The notes beneath the pieces are model-generated. The model saw only the letters and a list, made by a program, of their open reading frames with translations, was not told the DNA's origin and searched no databases. Below, piece after piece: positions 44,040 to 53,114 of a stretch of DNA of 64,000 nt (the first letter of the stretch is position 1; the number at the start of each line of letters is the position of its first letter). The position numbers and the translations under genes were made by a program. Location: positions 2,542,001-2,606,000 of the forward strand of contig NZ_CP133656.1 of the NCBI RefSeq assembly GCF_036885195.1, read 5' to 3'. Source of the stretch: Pectobacterium cacticida. GTDB taxonomy: Bacteria; Pseudomonadota; Gammaproteobacteria; Enterobacterales; Enterobacteriaceae.

Positions 44040-44066
44040 ATGCCAGCCTCCCGGCTGGCATTTTTA
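44040..44066 (+). terminator. Intrinsic terminator of ackA-pta
   Basis: ATGCCAGCC-TCCC-GGCTGGCAT followed by TTTTATT, 19 bases after the pta stop. Confidence 0.9.
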
Positions 44067-44158
44067 TTATGTAGATTTAACAGAAACAAAACAGCAGACA
44101 CCGCTACGGATAAAATAGCGGCGTCGTGAAAATTGTCTGTTGTCTGATTGGTACGGGG

Positions 44159-44806
44159 TTATTTCCGAGCGTCAGCGTCCACGATCCCAGCGCTAGCGTT
44201 TTCAGTCGGATCATTTGCATGATGAGAGCCCGGGATTAACGTGGCGTTCGCGTCTTCACTCGGCTTACGTGAAATCGGCCTACCGTGTTCCCGATCGCTA
44301 TAACGCGTTAGCCACAGTGACAGTGCTTTCAGTGAGTCCGGCGTGAATTCATCGCAGCGCGCGGTAATCTCTTGTGGCGTTAGCCAACTCACTTCCTCTA
44401 TCTCTTCTTCCTGAAGCGCAAAAGGCCCGTGGGTAACACAGCTAAACAGCCCTCCCCACACCCGGCAATTCTCACCTTCGTAATAAAATAAGCCATGCTC
44501 CGCAAACGGCACACCCGCGATACCAAGCTCTTCTTCAGCTTCACGACGGGCGGACTCCAGCATCTGTTCGCCACTTTGCACCACACCGCCGGCCGTTGCA
44601 TCCAACCAACCGGGATAGAAGTCTTTGGTCTCTGTCCGACGCTGTACCAGAATTTTCCCCATACCGTCATGCACCACGATGTATGTAGCACGGTGACGAA
44701 GCGTCTGAGCGCGCATCTGCTGGCGGCTTGCTTGAGCTATGACCTCGTTGTTTTCATTGACGATATCGACCCATTCTATGCCTGCTGCCTGACGTTGTTC
44801 CACCAT
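44159..44806 (-). CDS. yfcD: Nudix hydrolase YfcD
   Basis: A 215-residue Nudix protein similar to E. coli YfcD (180 residues) over its first ~175. The Nudix box is complete: GVVQSGEQMLESARREAEEE followed by LGI. The family hydrolyses nucleoside diphosphates linked to other groups; the YfcD substrate is not settled. The C terminus has an extra tail of about 35 polar residues (from RPISRKPSEDANATL) not present in E. coli. It stands convergent to pta, as expected. Confidence 0.92.
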   Translation of the reverse strand: MVEQRQAAGIEWVDIVNENNEVIAQASRQQMRAQTLRHRATYIVVHDGMGKILVQRRTETKDFYPGWLDATAGGVVQSGEQMLESARREAEEELGIAGVPFAEHGLFYYEGENCRVWGGLFSCVTHGPFALQEEEIEEVSWLTPQEITARCDEFTPDSLKALSLWLTRYSDREHGRPISRKPSEDANATLIPGSHHANDPTENASAGIVDADARK

Positions 44807-44945
44807 CCTCTGAACCCTTTAATGTTGGCACGTTGCTACGTGCGTCTGTTTTACATGCTCGATCTTTGCTGTGAATATTCCCGGTTAGCTTGCCATTATT
44901 CAAAGCTAAAACAAGGTGTCAGCGCTGTACGCCAGACAGGTAAAT

Positions 44946-45497
44946 TTAGTGTCTGATCGCGACCTGCGCAATAGGCTCACCACCGTGCAGAGGAAGAACC
45001 CGCAGCTCATCTTGTTCAAATACGCCATAGCTGGCGGAGAACCCTCCTTTTGGTAAGCTCACGGAGCCAGGGTTGAAAAAATAGTGCTCACCACGTTGCT
45101 CAGCAACCGGGATATGAGTATGACCGTATACCAACACATCTCCCGCATTTAACGGGGGAAGATTGTCGGGGTGATAAAGATGTCCGTGCGTCAGGAAAAA
45201 GCGATGTTGCGGCACCAGTACTTGCTGCCACGACGCCGTAATGGGAAAGGTCAACAGCATCTGATCGACTTCGCTATCGCAATTCCCCCGCACGGCAATG
45301 ATGCGTGAGGCATAGGCGTTCAGACACGCGGCGACTTCCGCAGGCTGATATTTTTCCGGCAGGGGGTTGCGTGGACCATGATTAAGAAAATCGCCCAGCA
45401 GAATGAGCCAGTCGGCACGACATTGCTCAAAAATCGCTAACACGCGCTCCGTCGCACTAAGAGAACCGTGTATATCGGACGCAAACATTAACTTCAT
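44946..45497 (-). CDS. yfcE: Phosphodiesterase YfcE
   Basis: A 183-residue calcineurin-like metallophosphoesterase (E. coli YfcE 184). All metal-binding motifs are present: FASDIHGS, LGDFLNHGPRN, VRGNCDSEV, LTHGH and YGHTHIP. In E. coli it is a manganese-dependent phosphodiesterase active on artificial substrates; its natural substrate is unknown. It lies upstream of yfcD in the same direction with a 139-bp gap. Confidence 0.94.
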   Translation of the reverse strand: MKLMFASDIHGSLSATERVLAIFEQCRADWLILLGDFLNHGPRNPLPEKYQPAEVAACLNAYASRIIAVRGNCDSEVDQMLLTFPITASWQQVLVPQHRFFLTHGHLYHPDNLPPLNAGDVLVYGHTHIPVAEQRGEHYFFNPGSVSLPKGGFSASYGVFEQDELRVLPLHGGEPIAQVAIRH

Positions 45498-45834
45498 CGT
45501 CTATCTCCACAGTATTTATATCAACAATAGTGGTTATCTCAATAAAGCCGTTTATATCAATTACGTAATATCGGCTACACTTTTGTCTTGTATCGGAAAT
45601 AGTCTACCAAAGTTCACTGGAAGCTGGGGGTAAAGATCGTATAACGCGTTACGTCAGCGCTCATTTTTCATATATAGCGGATGCTTTATTCAACAATGAG
45701 CTATCTGGGCTGATTACTCAACTGACATACCGTAATATAACAATTTTATCAATTGAAATAGATTCTTCTGTTTGCCCGGCAATTCAGTACGACGATCGAC
45801 GTTAGCATGCGGCATTAAGGTATGGGGGCGCACA
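45498..45834. other. Intergenic region yfcE/yfcH
   Basis: About 340 bp of AT-rich DNA between the divergent yfcE and yfcH genes. It must contain both promoters. Nothing else was recognised. Confidence 0.45.
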
Positions 45835-46740
45835 ATGCAACTACTCATTACCGGTGGGACGGGCCTTATTGGCCGCCATCTTATCCAACGATTGCAGATA
45901 CTTTCCCACGATATCTGCGTATTAACGCGCGATCCTGAACGTGCGCGAGGTATTCTCGGCGATCGTGTGGAATACTGCTCAACGCTGAGCCATATGACGT
46001 CACTAAATGGGGTCGATGGCGTCATCAATCTGGCGGGAGAACCTATTGCCGATAAGCGCTGGACGCCGCAGCAGAAGCAGCGTCTGGCACAGAGTCGTTG
46101 GGAGATTACCGAACAACTCGCCGCCCTGATTAAAGCCAGCAGTTCTCCTCCTACCCTATTTATCTCAGGATCGGCGGTCGGATTCTATGGCGATCAGGGT
46201 GCTTCTCTGGTCACAGAAGATGAACTGCCAAACGAGACCTTTACACATCATCTGTGCGCCCGCTGGGAAGCACTAGCACAGTCGGCTGAAAGCGCGAATA
46301 CGCGCGTTTGCCTGCTACGTACCGGTATCGTTCTCTCTGCGCAAGGCGGCGCACTGGCAAAAATGCTGCCGATTTTCCGGCTTGGGCTCGGCGGGCCGAT
46401 GGGTTCGGGCAAGCAATATATGCCGTGGATTCATATTGATGACATGGTAAACGGTATTATTTATCTGCTAGACCAGCCAAAATTGCGTGGCCCTTTTAAC
46501 ATGGTTTCTCCTTATCCGGTTCATAATGAACAATTTTCCGCCACGCTGGCACACGTCTTGGATCGGCCCGGATTTCTGCGAGCGCCCGCTTTTGCGATCA
46601 AATTGCTGATGGGAGAAGCCTCGACGCTGGTACTGGGCGGTCAACGCGCCATCCCGCAGCGGTTAAAGGCCGCGGGCTTTAATTTCCGCTTCCTTGAGCT
46701 GGAAGACGCCTTACAAGACGTCATCAAAAAACCAAGCTGA
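45835..46740 (+). CDS. yfcH: TIGR01777/YfcH family NAD-dependent epimerase
   Basis: A 301-residue extended short-chain dehydrogenase (E. coli YfcH 297). The dinucleotide-binding motif is LLITGGTGLIGRHLIQRL at the N terminus; GVINLAGEPIADKRW and SGSAVGFYGDQG follow; the C-terminal DUF1731 domain ends LKAAGFNFRFLELEDALQDV. Substrate unknown. The start at ATG 45835 (MQLLITGG) has GGGGG six bases upstream. Its 3' end is convergent with hisP at a distance of 44 bp. Confidence 0.92.
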   Translation: MQLLITGGTGLIGRHLIQRLQILSHDICVLTRDPERARGILGDRVEYCSTLSHMTSLNGVDGVINLAGEPIADKRWTPQQKQRLAQSRWEITEQLAALIKASSSPPTLFISGSAVGFYGDQGASLVTEDELPNETFTHHLCARWEALAQSAESANTRVCLLRTGIVLSAQGGALAKMLPIFRLGLGGPMGSGKQYMPWIHIDDMVNGIIYLLDQPKLRGPFNMVSPYPVHNEQFSATLAHVLDRPGFLRAPAFAIKLLMGEASTLVLGGQRAIPQRLKAAGFNFRFLELEDALQDVIKKPS

Positions 46741-46784
46741 CCCAATGCGTAACGCGGTGCCGGATAACTACCTCGCCCCAGAAT

Positions 46785-47558
46785 TTACTTCAACGCACCG
46801 GACAAAAATTGCTGCAAACGCGCACTCTTCGGGCTCCCGAAAAGCTGATCCGGTGAACCCTCTTCTTCAATTACGCCTTGATGTAAAAAGATAACGTGGC
46901 TGGAGACATGACGAGCAAATTCCATCTCATGCGTCACTACCACCATGGTTTTTCCTTCCTCAGCGAGTTGCTGCATGATGCGCAGCACTTCGCCGACTAA
47001 TTCAGGATCAAGCGCCGACGTTGGCTCATCAAATAGCAAGACCTCTGGCTCCATCGCCAACGCTCGCGCAATCGACACGCGCTGCTGCTGACCACCAGAG
47101 AGATCAGATGGATATTTCTGCTGAGCAGAATCCGTAATCCCCACTTTATTCAGATAAAACATGGCGCGTTCGCGCGCTTCCGCTTTACTGAGCCCTAATA
47201 CCTGAATTGGCGCTTCCATCACGTTTTCTAACGCGGTCATAAAGCTCCACAGGTTGAAGTGTTGAAATACCATCGTCAGACGCGTTCTCAACATCTGGAG
47301 CTGTTTTTTATCAAAAACTTTCAGTTGTCCGTCGGTATCGCGCACCATACGAATTTCCTGATCGCTAACAAAAATCGCCCCTTCACAAGGTTTTTCCAGA
47401 AAATTAATACAGCGCAATAAGGTACTTTTTCCTGAGCCCGACGATCCTATAATCGAAATAACGTCACCCGCTTTCGCTTGTAATGAAATCCCTTTAAGAA
47501 CCTCATGCTGACCATAGCGTTTATGCAGTTCCGTCACCATCAGTTTATTATTCGACAT
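46785..47558 (-). CDS. hisP: Histidine/basic amino acid ABC transporter ATPase HisP
   Basis: Exactly 257 residues from ATG 47558, like E. coli HisP. Walker A is IIGSSGSGKSTLLRCI, the signature is LSGGQQQRVSIARAL, and Walker B is VLLFDEPTSALDPELVG. It powers uptake by the HisQM channel. The chosen start has GCAGGAAAAG upstream; the frame could begin at 47573, but family length favours the shorter form. It is last in the operon hisJQMP. Confidence 0.95.
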   Translation of the reverse strand: MSNNKLMVTELHKRYGQHEVLKGISLQAKAGDVISIIGSSGSGKSTLLRCINFLEKPCEGAIFVSDQEIRMVRDTDGQLKVFDKKQLQMLRTRLTMVFQHFNLWSFMTALENVMEAPIQVLGLSKAEARERAMFYLNKVGITDSAQQKYPSDLSGGQQQRVSIARALAMEPEVLLFDEPTSALDPELVGEVLRIMQQLAEEGKTMVVVTHEMEFARHVSSHVIFLHQGVIEEEGSPDQLFGSPKSARLQQFLSGALK

Positions 47559-47573
47559 GATCTTTTCCTGCAT

Positions 47574-48290
47574 TTAGTGTGATGAACGGGTATGAAGATG
47601 ACGTAGCCAGCGCCGTTCAGCCCTTTTGAACAGCCAAATTAGCACGAATGAAATAGCCAGATAGATAATGGCCGCAATACCAAAAGCATAAAAGGGTTTA
47701 TAGGTTGCCGCATTAATATCGCGCGCGATCTTCAGTATATCCGGGACGGTTACGGTAAACGCCAGCGCCGTCGAGTGCAGCATCAAGATCACCTCATTGC
47801 TGTAGGCGGGCAGTGCGATACGCAATGCCCCCGGTAAGATAATACAGCGATACTGTTTAAAGCGAGAGAAGCCATAGGCTCTGGCCGCTTCAATTTCCCC
47901 ATACGGCACGGCACGGATAGCGCCCGCAAAAATCTCCGTAGTGTAGGCACAGGTATTAAGCGCCAATGCCAAAATGGCGCAGTTCAGCCCGCTGCGAAAA
48001 AAGGCATTTAACAAATCGGTTCCACGTACAATTTCCAAACTATAAACACCGGAGTAAAAAACCAGGAGTTGTACATAGAGCGGTGTACCACGGAATACAT
48101 AAGTAAATAACCAGACCGGAAGGCGGAAACGCCGTCTCGGTGATACGCGAGCAATGGCCAGCGGCAACGCCATCAGCCCACCGATGATCACAGATGAAAT
48201 CAGCAGCCAAAGCGTCATCGCTAGCCCGGTCAGGCGATATCCATCGCTCCACAGAAGCGGCTGCCAATACTGTTGCAGGATCTCACTCAT
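47574..48290 (-). CDS. hisM: Histidine ABC transporter permease HisM
   Basis: Exactly 238 residues, like E. coli HisM, with five membrane helices. The EAA loop is read in EIEAARAYGFSRFKQYRCII (near residues 146-165), which couples to HisP. It overlaps the end of hisQ by eight bases and pairs with HisQ to form the channel. Confidence 0.95.
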   Translation of the reverse strand: MSEILQQYWQPLLWSDGYRLTGLAMTLWLLISSVIIGGLMALPLAIARVSPRRRFRLPVWLFTYVFRGTPLYVQLLVFYSGVYSLEIVRGTDLLNAFFRSGLNCAILALALNTCAYTTEIFAGAIRAVPYGEIEAARAYGFSRFKQYRCIILPGALRIALPAYSNEVILMLHSTALAFTVTVPDILKIARDINAATYKPFYAFGIAAIIYLAISFVLIWLFKRAERRWLRHLHTRSSH

Positions 48291-48972
48291 AGTTTACTTT
48301 CTTGACTCCCTGCGAGTAATGCCTTTCCAGCCACCACAGTACACCGTTAGACGCGGTGGTAAAAATCAGGTACATCGCCCCGGCGACTAGCGCAAAATAG
48401 AAGGGTTCATGCGCGCCCTTTCCTGCCAATTGGGTCGCTTTAATCACATCATTCAAGCCAAGCAACGACACCAACGCGGTAGCCTTCAGGATCACCTGCC
48501 AATTATTACCGATGCCCGGTAATGCAAAGCGCATCATGGATGGGAACAAAATACGCCGGAATACTTTGATAGGAGAGAAACCGAATGCAACGGCGGCTTC
48601 GATTTGCCCACGCGGCACAGCCAGGTAAGCCCCACGAAAGGTTTCCGTGAAATACGCACCGTAAATAAAGCCCAACGTAATGATACCCGCAGTCAAAGGA
48701 TCAATATCGATCTGCGCCAGACCGATCGACTCCGTCACACTATTAATGGCAATTTGCAAACCGTAAAAAATCAACAGCATCAGCACCAGGTCGGGAATGC
48801 CGCGAATCAGCGTGGTATAGCAGGAGAACCCCCCTGCCAACAGACGATTAGAAGATAATTTCGCGGAGGCGCCAATCAGACCAATGACCAAAGCCAGCAG
48901 TAGCGAACTTACCGCCAACTCCAGCGTCATGAGGGCACCATCCAGAATGAGTTGGGAATAGCCGTAAAGCAT
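48283..48972 (-). CDS. hisQ: Histidine ABC transporter permease HisQ
   Basis: A 229-residue permease (E. coli 228), with five membrane helices and the EAA-type coupling loop QIEAAVAFGFSPIKVFRRIL near residues 132-151. Together with HisM it forms the transmembrane channel. It starts 116 bases downstream of hisJ. Confidence 0.95.
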   Translation of the reverse strand: MLYGYSQLILDGALMTLELAVSSLLLALVIGLIGASAKLSSNRLLAGGFSCYTTLIRGIPDLVLMLLIFYGLQIAINSVTESIGLAQIDIDPLTAGIITLGFIYGAYFTETFRGAYLAVPRGQIEAAVAFGFSPIKVFRRILFPSMMRFALPGIGNNWQVILKATALVSLLGLNDVIKATQLAGKGAHEPFYFALVAGAMYLIFTTASNGVLWWLERHYSQGVKKVNYE

Positions 48973-49088
48973 TAATGATATCCGTTAAAAGTAGGACCTC
49001 TGTCGAACACAACGCAGGATTGCTCCTACGCTGTATTATCCAGCCATCCGGCTACACCATGTGCAAACCAAGGCTTGTCATCGCGACA

Positions 49089-49868
49089 TCAGCCGCCATA
49101 GACATCGAAATCGAAGTATTTCTTCGCAAAAGTATCGTAAGTCCCATCGCTACGCATCGCCTTGAAGGCATTATCCAGTGCCGCTTTCAGCTCGGTATCC
49201 TCTTTACGCAGCCCCATCCCTGTTCCGACACCAAAATATTTATCGTCTTTTACCGCCGGGCCTGCAAACGCATAGTCTTTACCCATATCAAGTTTCAGGA
49301 AACCTTCACTGCCCGCTACTTCATCCTGGAAAGCGGCGTCAATACGTCCGGCGAGTAGATCGGCATAAATGAGATCCTGATTTTGATAAGCAACTATCTC
49401 TACACCTTTTGGTTGCCAATGCGCATTGGCAAATGCTTCCTGCGTTGAAGCCTGCAACACGCCAACGCGCTTGCCGCCCAAAGATGCCAGCGTGGGTTCA
49501 ATACCCGCGCCTTTTTTCGCAATCAAACGCGCATTAGCCGCATACAGTTTGTCGGTGAAAGCAATTTCCTGCTGGCGTTTTTCGGTGATGGACAGTGAAG
49601 AAATAATGGCATCAATTTTTTTAGCCTTGAGGGAAGGAATTAACGCGTCAAAATCACTTTCCACAAAGGTACAGTTAGCCTGAATACGTTTGCACAACTC
49701 TTTTGCCAGATCGATATCAAACCCGACCAGTTCGCCGTTAGCGTTTTTGGATTCAAAGGGAGCATAGGTGGGATCGGTGCCAATTTTAATATTCTTAGGG
49801 ATTTCCGCCATTGCACTGCCTGCGGCCAAAATAAGTGCCAACGGCAAAACTTTAATCAGTTTCTTCAT
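49089..49868 (-). CDS. hisJ: Periplasmic histidine-binding protein HisJ
   Basis: A 259-residue binding protein with a signal peptide MKKLIKVLPLALILAAGSAMA, cleaved before EIPKNIKIG. The ligand-binding region IGTDPTYAPFESKNANGELV, KKIDAIISSLSITEKRQQEI and the C terminus KKYFDFDVYGG match HisJ more closely than ArgT. Only one binding protein gene is here, whereas E. coli has argT and hisJ in tandem. Starts at ATG 49868; the longer frame to 49991 is promoter DNA. Candidate sigma-54 and NtrC sites lie upstream, so expression probably rises under nitrogen limitation. Confidence 0.95.
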   Translation of the reverse strand: MKKLIKVLPLALILAAGSAMAEIPKNIKIGTDPTYAPFESKNANGELVGFDIDLAKELCKRIQANCTFVESDFDALIPSLKAKKIDAIISSLSITEKRQQEIAFTDKLYAANARLIAKKGAGIEPTLASLGGKRVGVLQASTQEAFANAHWQPKGVEIVAYQNQDLIYADLLAGRIDAAFQDEVAGSEGFLKLDMGKDYAFAGPAVKDDKYFGVGTGMGLRKEDTELKAALDNAFKAMRSDGTYDTFAKKYFDFDVYGG

Positions 49869-49972
49869 ATTGCTACCCTTACATAATTGAGTGTTGTTAG
49901 TATCAATGTGCGTTATTGCTTTAAAAATGAACAATACGCCTGTTATTTGTATTCTAACATTCACTATTGCAT

Positions 49973-49988
49973 TGCAGATTTCATGCCA
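49973..49988 (-). promoter_or_regulatory. Candidate sigma-54 promoter of hisJQMP
   Basis: On the minus strand TGGCATGAAATCTGCA has GG-N10-GC at the exact -24/-12 spacing and matches TGGCACN5TTGCA except at two positions. Transcription would start near 49962, leaving a leader of about 95 bases before hisJ. Confidence 0.68.
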
Positions 49989-50136
49989 CAATCCACTCTG
50001 CGGTGCCGTAAAACCCCTATCGGTAGCTCACAAAATAAATAATGAGTAACAATTTGATTTTAAAATATTTCTCTATGATTGTTCGGGCCTTCATCAATAG
50101 AAGAGAAGCAGTATATCCAGCTATAGAACCTTCAAA

Positions 50137-50174
50137 CGCACCTTTTAAGGGCTCTGGTGCACCCTATTGGTGCC
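50137..50174. promoter_or_regulatory. Candidate tandem NtrC enhancer of hisJQMP
   Basis: TGCACC-CTATT-GGTGCC (50158-50174) matches the NtrC consensus TGCACCN5GGTGCA except the last base. A weaker copy, CGCACC-TTTTA-AGGGCT (50137-50153), lies with its centre 21 bp away, the two-turn spacing typical of NtrC pairs. The pair is about 190 bp upstream of the sigma-54 promoter, within enhancer range. Confidence 0.62.
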
Positions 50175-50191
50175 AATCAATAAATAAGCAC

Positions 50192-50220
50192 AAAAAAAGG
50201 GCAACCCCGTTGAGCAGCCC
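50192..50220 (-). terminator. Probable terminator of ubiX
   Basis: On the minus strand GGGC...AAC-GGG-GTT-GCCC forms a bulged hairpin followed by seven T residues (complement of 50192-50198), about 37 bases after the ubiX stop. It lies beside the hisJ control region and separates it from ubiX. Confidence 0.6.
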
Positions 50221-50256
50221 ATAGAGCGGAAACTAACGCCTGCGACCCTGTCCCTG

Positions 50257-50829
50257 CTAGGACGCCCCTTGCCAACGAATAAAAAGGTCCTTCGGTAGGT
50301 TGATATCAAACTGATCTAAGATACGATTCACCGTCTGATCGACAATATCCTGCACACTTTCTGGGCGATGATAAAAGGCGGGCACGGGGGGCATGATGAT
50401 CGCGCCCAATTCAACGGCAGTCGTCATCAGCCGTAAATGCCCCAGATGCAGCGGTGTTTCACGCACTCCCAGCACCAAAGGGCGGCGCTCCTTGAGCACG
50501 ACATCGGCTGCGCGGGTTAAGAGATTGTCGCTATAGCTGTGCACAATGCCGGACAAGGTTTTGATCGAACAAGGCAGAATCACCATCCCAGCCGTTTTGA
50601 ACGACCCCGATGATACGCTAGCAGCGATATCGCGCGTGTCATAAACGACATCCGCCAGCGCCTGTGCGTCGCGCAGACCAAAGTCGGTTTCCAGCGCCAG
50701 CGTCTGCCGGGCCGCCTGGCTCATAATTAGATGCGTTTCAATATCATCCAGCGCCTGTAATACCTGTAACAGTCGGATACCATAAATGACGCCGCTGGCA
50801 CCGGAAATGCCTACGATAAGTCGTTTCAT
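50257..50829 (-). CDS. ubiX: Flavin prenyltransferase UbiX
   Basis: A 190-residue UbiX (E. coli 189). The FMN-binding start GISGASGVIYGIRLL and the catalytic-site segments IVHSYSDNLLTRAADV and LGVRETPLHLGHLRLM are conserved. It attaches a dimethylallyl group to FMN, making the prenylated cofactor for the decarboxylase UbiD in ubiquinone synthesis. It follows purF with a hairpin between them, as in E. coli. Confidence 0.95.
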   Translation of the reverse strand: MKRLIVGISGASGVIYGIRLLQVLQALDDIETHLIMSQAARQTLALETDFGLRDAQALADVVYDTRDIAASVSSGSFKTAGMVILPCSIKTLSGIVHSYSDNLLTRAADVVLKERRPLVLGVRETPLHLGHLRLMTTAVELGAIIMPPVPAFYHRPESVQDIVDQTVNRILDQFDINLPKDLFIRWQGAS

Positions 50830-50923
50830 TCATACTGCCTCTGGCTCGTCGCGTAAGAAAAAACGCGGAGAAATCATCTGACTAAACTGTGCCGTATAGG
50901 CAAAGTTTACGCAAGAAAACGAC

Positions 50924-50957
50924 AAGGGAGGAAGGCACATTCGTGTCTTCCCCCCTT
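50924..50957 (-). terminator. Long hairpin between purF and ubiX
   Basis: AAGGGAGGAAGGCAC and GTGTCTTCCCCCCTT pair at 13 of 15 positions around a 4-base loop. On the minus strand TTGTCGTTTTCTTG follows, so this is likely a (partial) terminator after purF, 27 bases from its stop. Confidence 0.65.
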
Positions 50958-50983
50958 ATTAAGCCTAGTTTAGCGTCTAAACG

Positions 50984-52501
50984 TTAACCTTCGTTATGCA
51001 TTTCCAGATCTTCAACTTCGCTCTGGCCTCGCAACGCCTTAGCGTCATCATTACGCAAGGCTTCCAGATAATCCAGATAGCGTTGATCGACATCTTTTGT
51101 CACGTAAATTCCATTAAACACCGAGCATTCGAACTGGGTGATGTCCGGATTATCTTCACGCGCCGCATCGATCAGATCGTCGAGGTCCTGAAAAATCAGC
51201 GCATCGGCACCGATAAGTTTACAGATTTCATCGACTTCTCGACCGTGGGCGATCAATTCATTAACGCTAGGCATATCAATGCCGTACACATTAGGGAAGC
51301 GGATTTCCGGTGCGGCGGAGGCCAGGTAAACCCGTTTGGCACCAGCTTCACGCGCCATTTCGACAATCTGCTCCGATGTCGTGCCGCGTACGATAGAGTC
51401 ATCCACCAGCAGTACGTTTTTATCGCGGAACTCGGCACGATTGGCATTCAACTTACGGCGTACTGATTTCTTACGCGCCTGTTGCCCCGGCATGATAAAG
51501 GTACGACCAACGTAGCGGTTCTTCACAAACCCCTGTCGATACGGCTTGTTGATGATACGCGCGATTTCCAGCGCAATATCACAAGACGTCTCGGGAATGG
51601 GGATCACAACATCAATATCGAGGTCTTCCCACTGGCGCGCAATCTTTTCACCGAGCTTCTGGCCCATGCGAACGCGTGCGCTATAAACCGAGATTTTATC
51701 AATGAAAGAATCCGGGCGAGCGAAATAGACATATTCAAACAGGCACGGATTGCTCTTTGGATTCTCTGCGCACTGGCGGGTAAACAACTGCCCTTTTTCC
51801 GTAATGTAGATCGCCTCTCCCGGCGCGACATCACGTAAAAATTCGAAGCCCAGCGTATCCAGCGCGACGCTTTCAGACGCCACCATATATTCACTGCGGC
51901 CATCGTCCAGATCGCGCTTACCAATCACCAAAGGGCGAATCCCATTAGGATCGCGGAAAGCCACCATACCATGGCCGATAATCATACCGACACAGGCATA
52001 AGCGCCGCGGATTTGCTGGTGCGTGGCGGCAACAGCCGCAAAAATATTATCGGCTTCCAGCGGATAATGCTGGAAACGGTCTAACTCTCTGGCGAAGATA
52101 TTCAGTAAAACTTCGGAATCAGACGTGGTGTTGACGTGACGACGCTCCTGTTCGAACAGTTTTTTACGCAGTTCGTGAGCGTTAGTCAGGTTACCATTGT
52201 GGGCCAACGTAATCCCAAAAGGAGAATTAACATAAAAGGGCTGTGCTTCCGACGCGCTGGAACTGCCCGCGGTTGGATAACGCACATGACCAAGCCCCAT
52301 GTTTCCCTGTAAGCGTTGCATGTGCCGGGCTTCAAACACATCTTTTACCAGACCATTGGCCTTACGCAGGCGAAAACAATTAAAAGCATCAATGGTCACA
52401 ATCCCTGCAGCATCCTGCCCACGGTGTTGCAACACCGTTAACGCGTCATAAATCGACTGGTTGACCGGCGTGAAACCGGCGATACCGACAATACCGCACA
52501 T
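50984..52501 (-). CDS. purF: Amidophosphoribosyltransferase PurF
   Basis: Exactly 505 residues, like E. coli PurF. The N-terminal nucleophile glutaminase begins MCGIVGIAGFTPV with Cys1 exposed after Met removal. The PRPP-binding motif is NVLLVDDSIVRGTTSEQIV (near residues 361-379). It makes 5-phosphoribosylamine, the first committed step of purine synthesis. It is co-transcribed with cvpA, 21 bases upstream, under a PurR box. Confidence 0.97.
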   Translation of the reverse strand: MCGIVGIAGFTPVNQSIYDALTVLQHRGQDAAGIVTIDAFNCFRLRKANGLVKDVFEARHMQRLQGNMGLGHVRYPTAGSSSASEAQPFYVNSPFGITLAHNGNLTNAHELRKKLFEQERRHVNTTSDSEVLLNIFARELDRFQHYPLEADNIFAAVAATHQQIRGAYACVGMIIGHGMVAFRDPNGIRPLVIGKRDLDDGRSEYMVASESVALDTLGFEFLRDVAPGEAIYITEKGQLFTRQCAENPKSNPCLFEYVYFARPDSFIDKISVYSARVRMGQKLGEKIARQWEDLDIDVVIPIPETSCDIALEIARIINKPYRQGFVKNRYVGRTFIMPGQQARKKSVRRKLNANRAEFRDKNVLLVDDSIVRGTTSEQIVEMAREAGAKRVYLASAAPEIRFPNVYGIDMPSVNELIAHGREVDEICKLIGADALIFQDLDDLIDAAREDNPDITQFECSVFNGIYVTKDVDQRYLDYLEALRNDDAKALRGQSEVEDLEMHNEG

Positions 52502-52522
52502 GGTGTCTTTTCCTCATCAGCG

Positions 52523-53023
52523 CTACCGCAGCGGTAAATGCTGCGGCAAGAAACTTGACGTGCTTTGCAGGTAGTCAAAAAACCACCTGATAATATAACT
52601 GAACTGCGGGATCAACTGGGACTGCTTCCAATCATCACTTTGTGAAAAACCGGTGAAGGTATCCAGAAAGAATAGCAGTGCGGAAACGATCAGTACTCCG
52701 CGCAACGCACCGAAACAAATGCCCAATACGCGATCGGTGCCAGATAATCCGGTACGTTCAACCAGCGAACTAATCGCATAGTTGACGATGGCCCCCACAA
52801 TCAACGTCGCAATAAACAGAATGGCAATGGCAATACCGTTACGAACCAGTTCATCATCAAAACGGGTAAAATAAACCGCGAGATAAGTGTAGTAGTGGCT
52901 GGCTACAAAAAAAGCACAACCCCAAGTGACTAACGATAGCGCTTCACGAACAAACCCCCGGATCAGGCTAACCAGCGCCGAAAACCCGATGATGCCAATA
53001 ATAACGTAATCAACCCAAACCAT
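52523..53023 (-). CDS. cvpA: CvpA membrane protein
   Basis: A 166-residue inner membrane protein (E. coli 162) with four membrane helices, beginning MVWVDYVIIGIIGFSALVSL. It is needed for colicin V production in E. coli and linked to envelope and bile-salt tolerance; its biochemical role is unknown. It is the first gene of the cvpA-purF unit, with a PurR box upstream. Confidence 0.94.
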   Translation of the reverse strand: MVWVDYVIIGIIGFSALVSLIRGFVREALSLVTWGCAFFVASHYYTYLAVYFTRFDDELVRNGIAIAILFIATLIVGAIVNYAISSLVERTGLSGTDRVLGICFGALRGVLIVSALLFFLDTFTGFSQSDDWKQSQLIPQFSYIIRWFFDYLQSTSSFLPQHLPLR

Positions 53024-53081
53024 GAACGATCCTATCGATAAGCCGCTCTATCATCCTGTTCGCGGCGCATTCTAACAGAAA

Positions 53082-53097
53082 AAGAAAACGTTTGCGT
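53082..53097 (-). promoter_or_regulatory. PurR box of cvpA-purF
   Basis: The minus strand reads ACGCAAACGTTTTCTT, a full match to the PurR operator (ACGCAAACGTTTTCNT) known upstream of cvpA-purF in E. coli. It lies 59-74 bases before the cvpA start. Confidence 0.9.
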
Positions 53098-53114
53098 AGC
53101 GTATTTCCGCCGCG

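Noticed and set aside
50042..50224. 60-codon plus-strand frame between hisJ and ubiX
   Set aside because: It overlaps the candidate NtrC sites and the ubiX terminator and has no ribosome-binding site.
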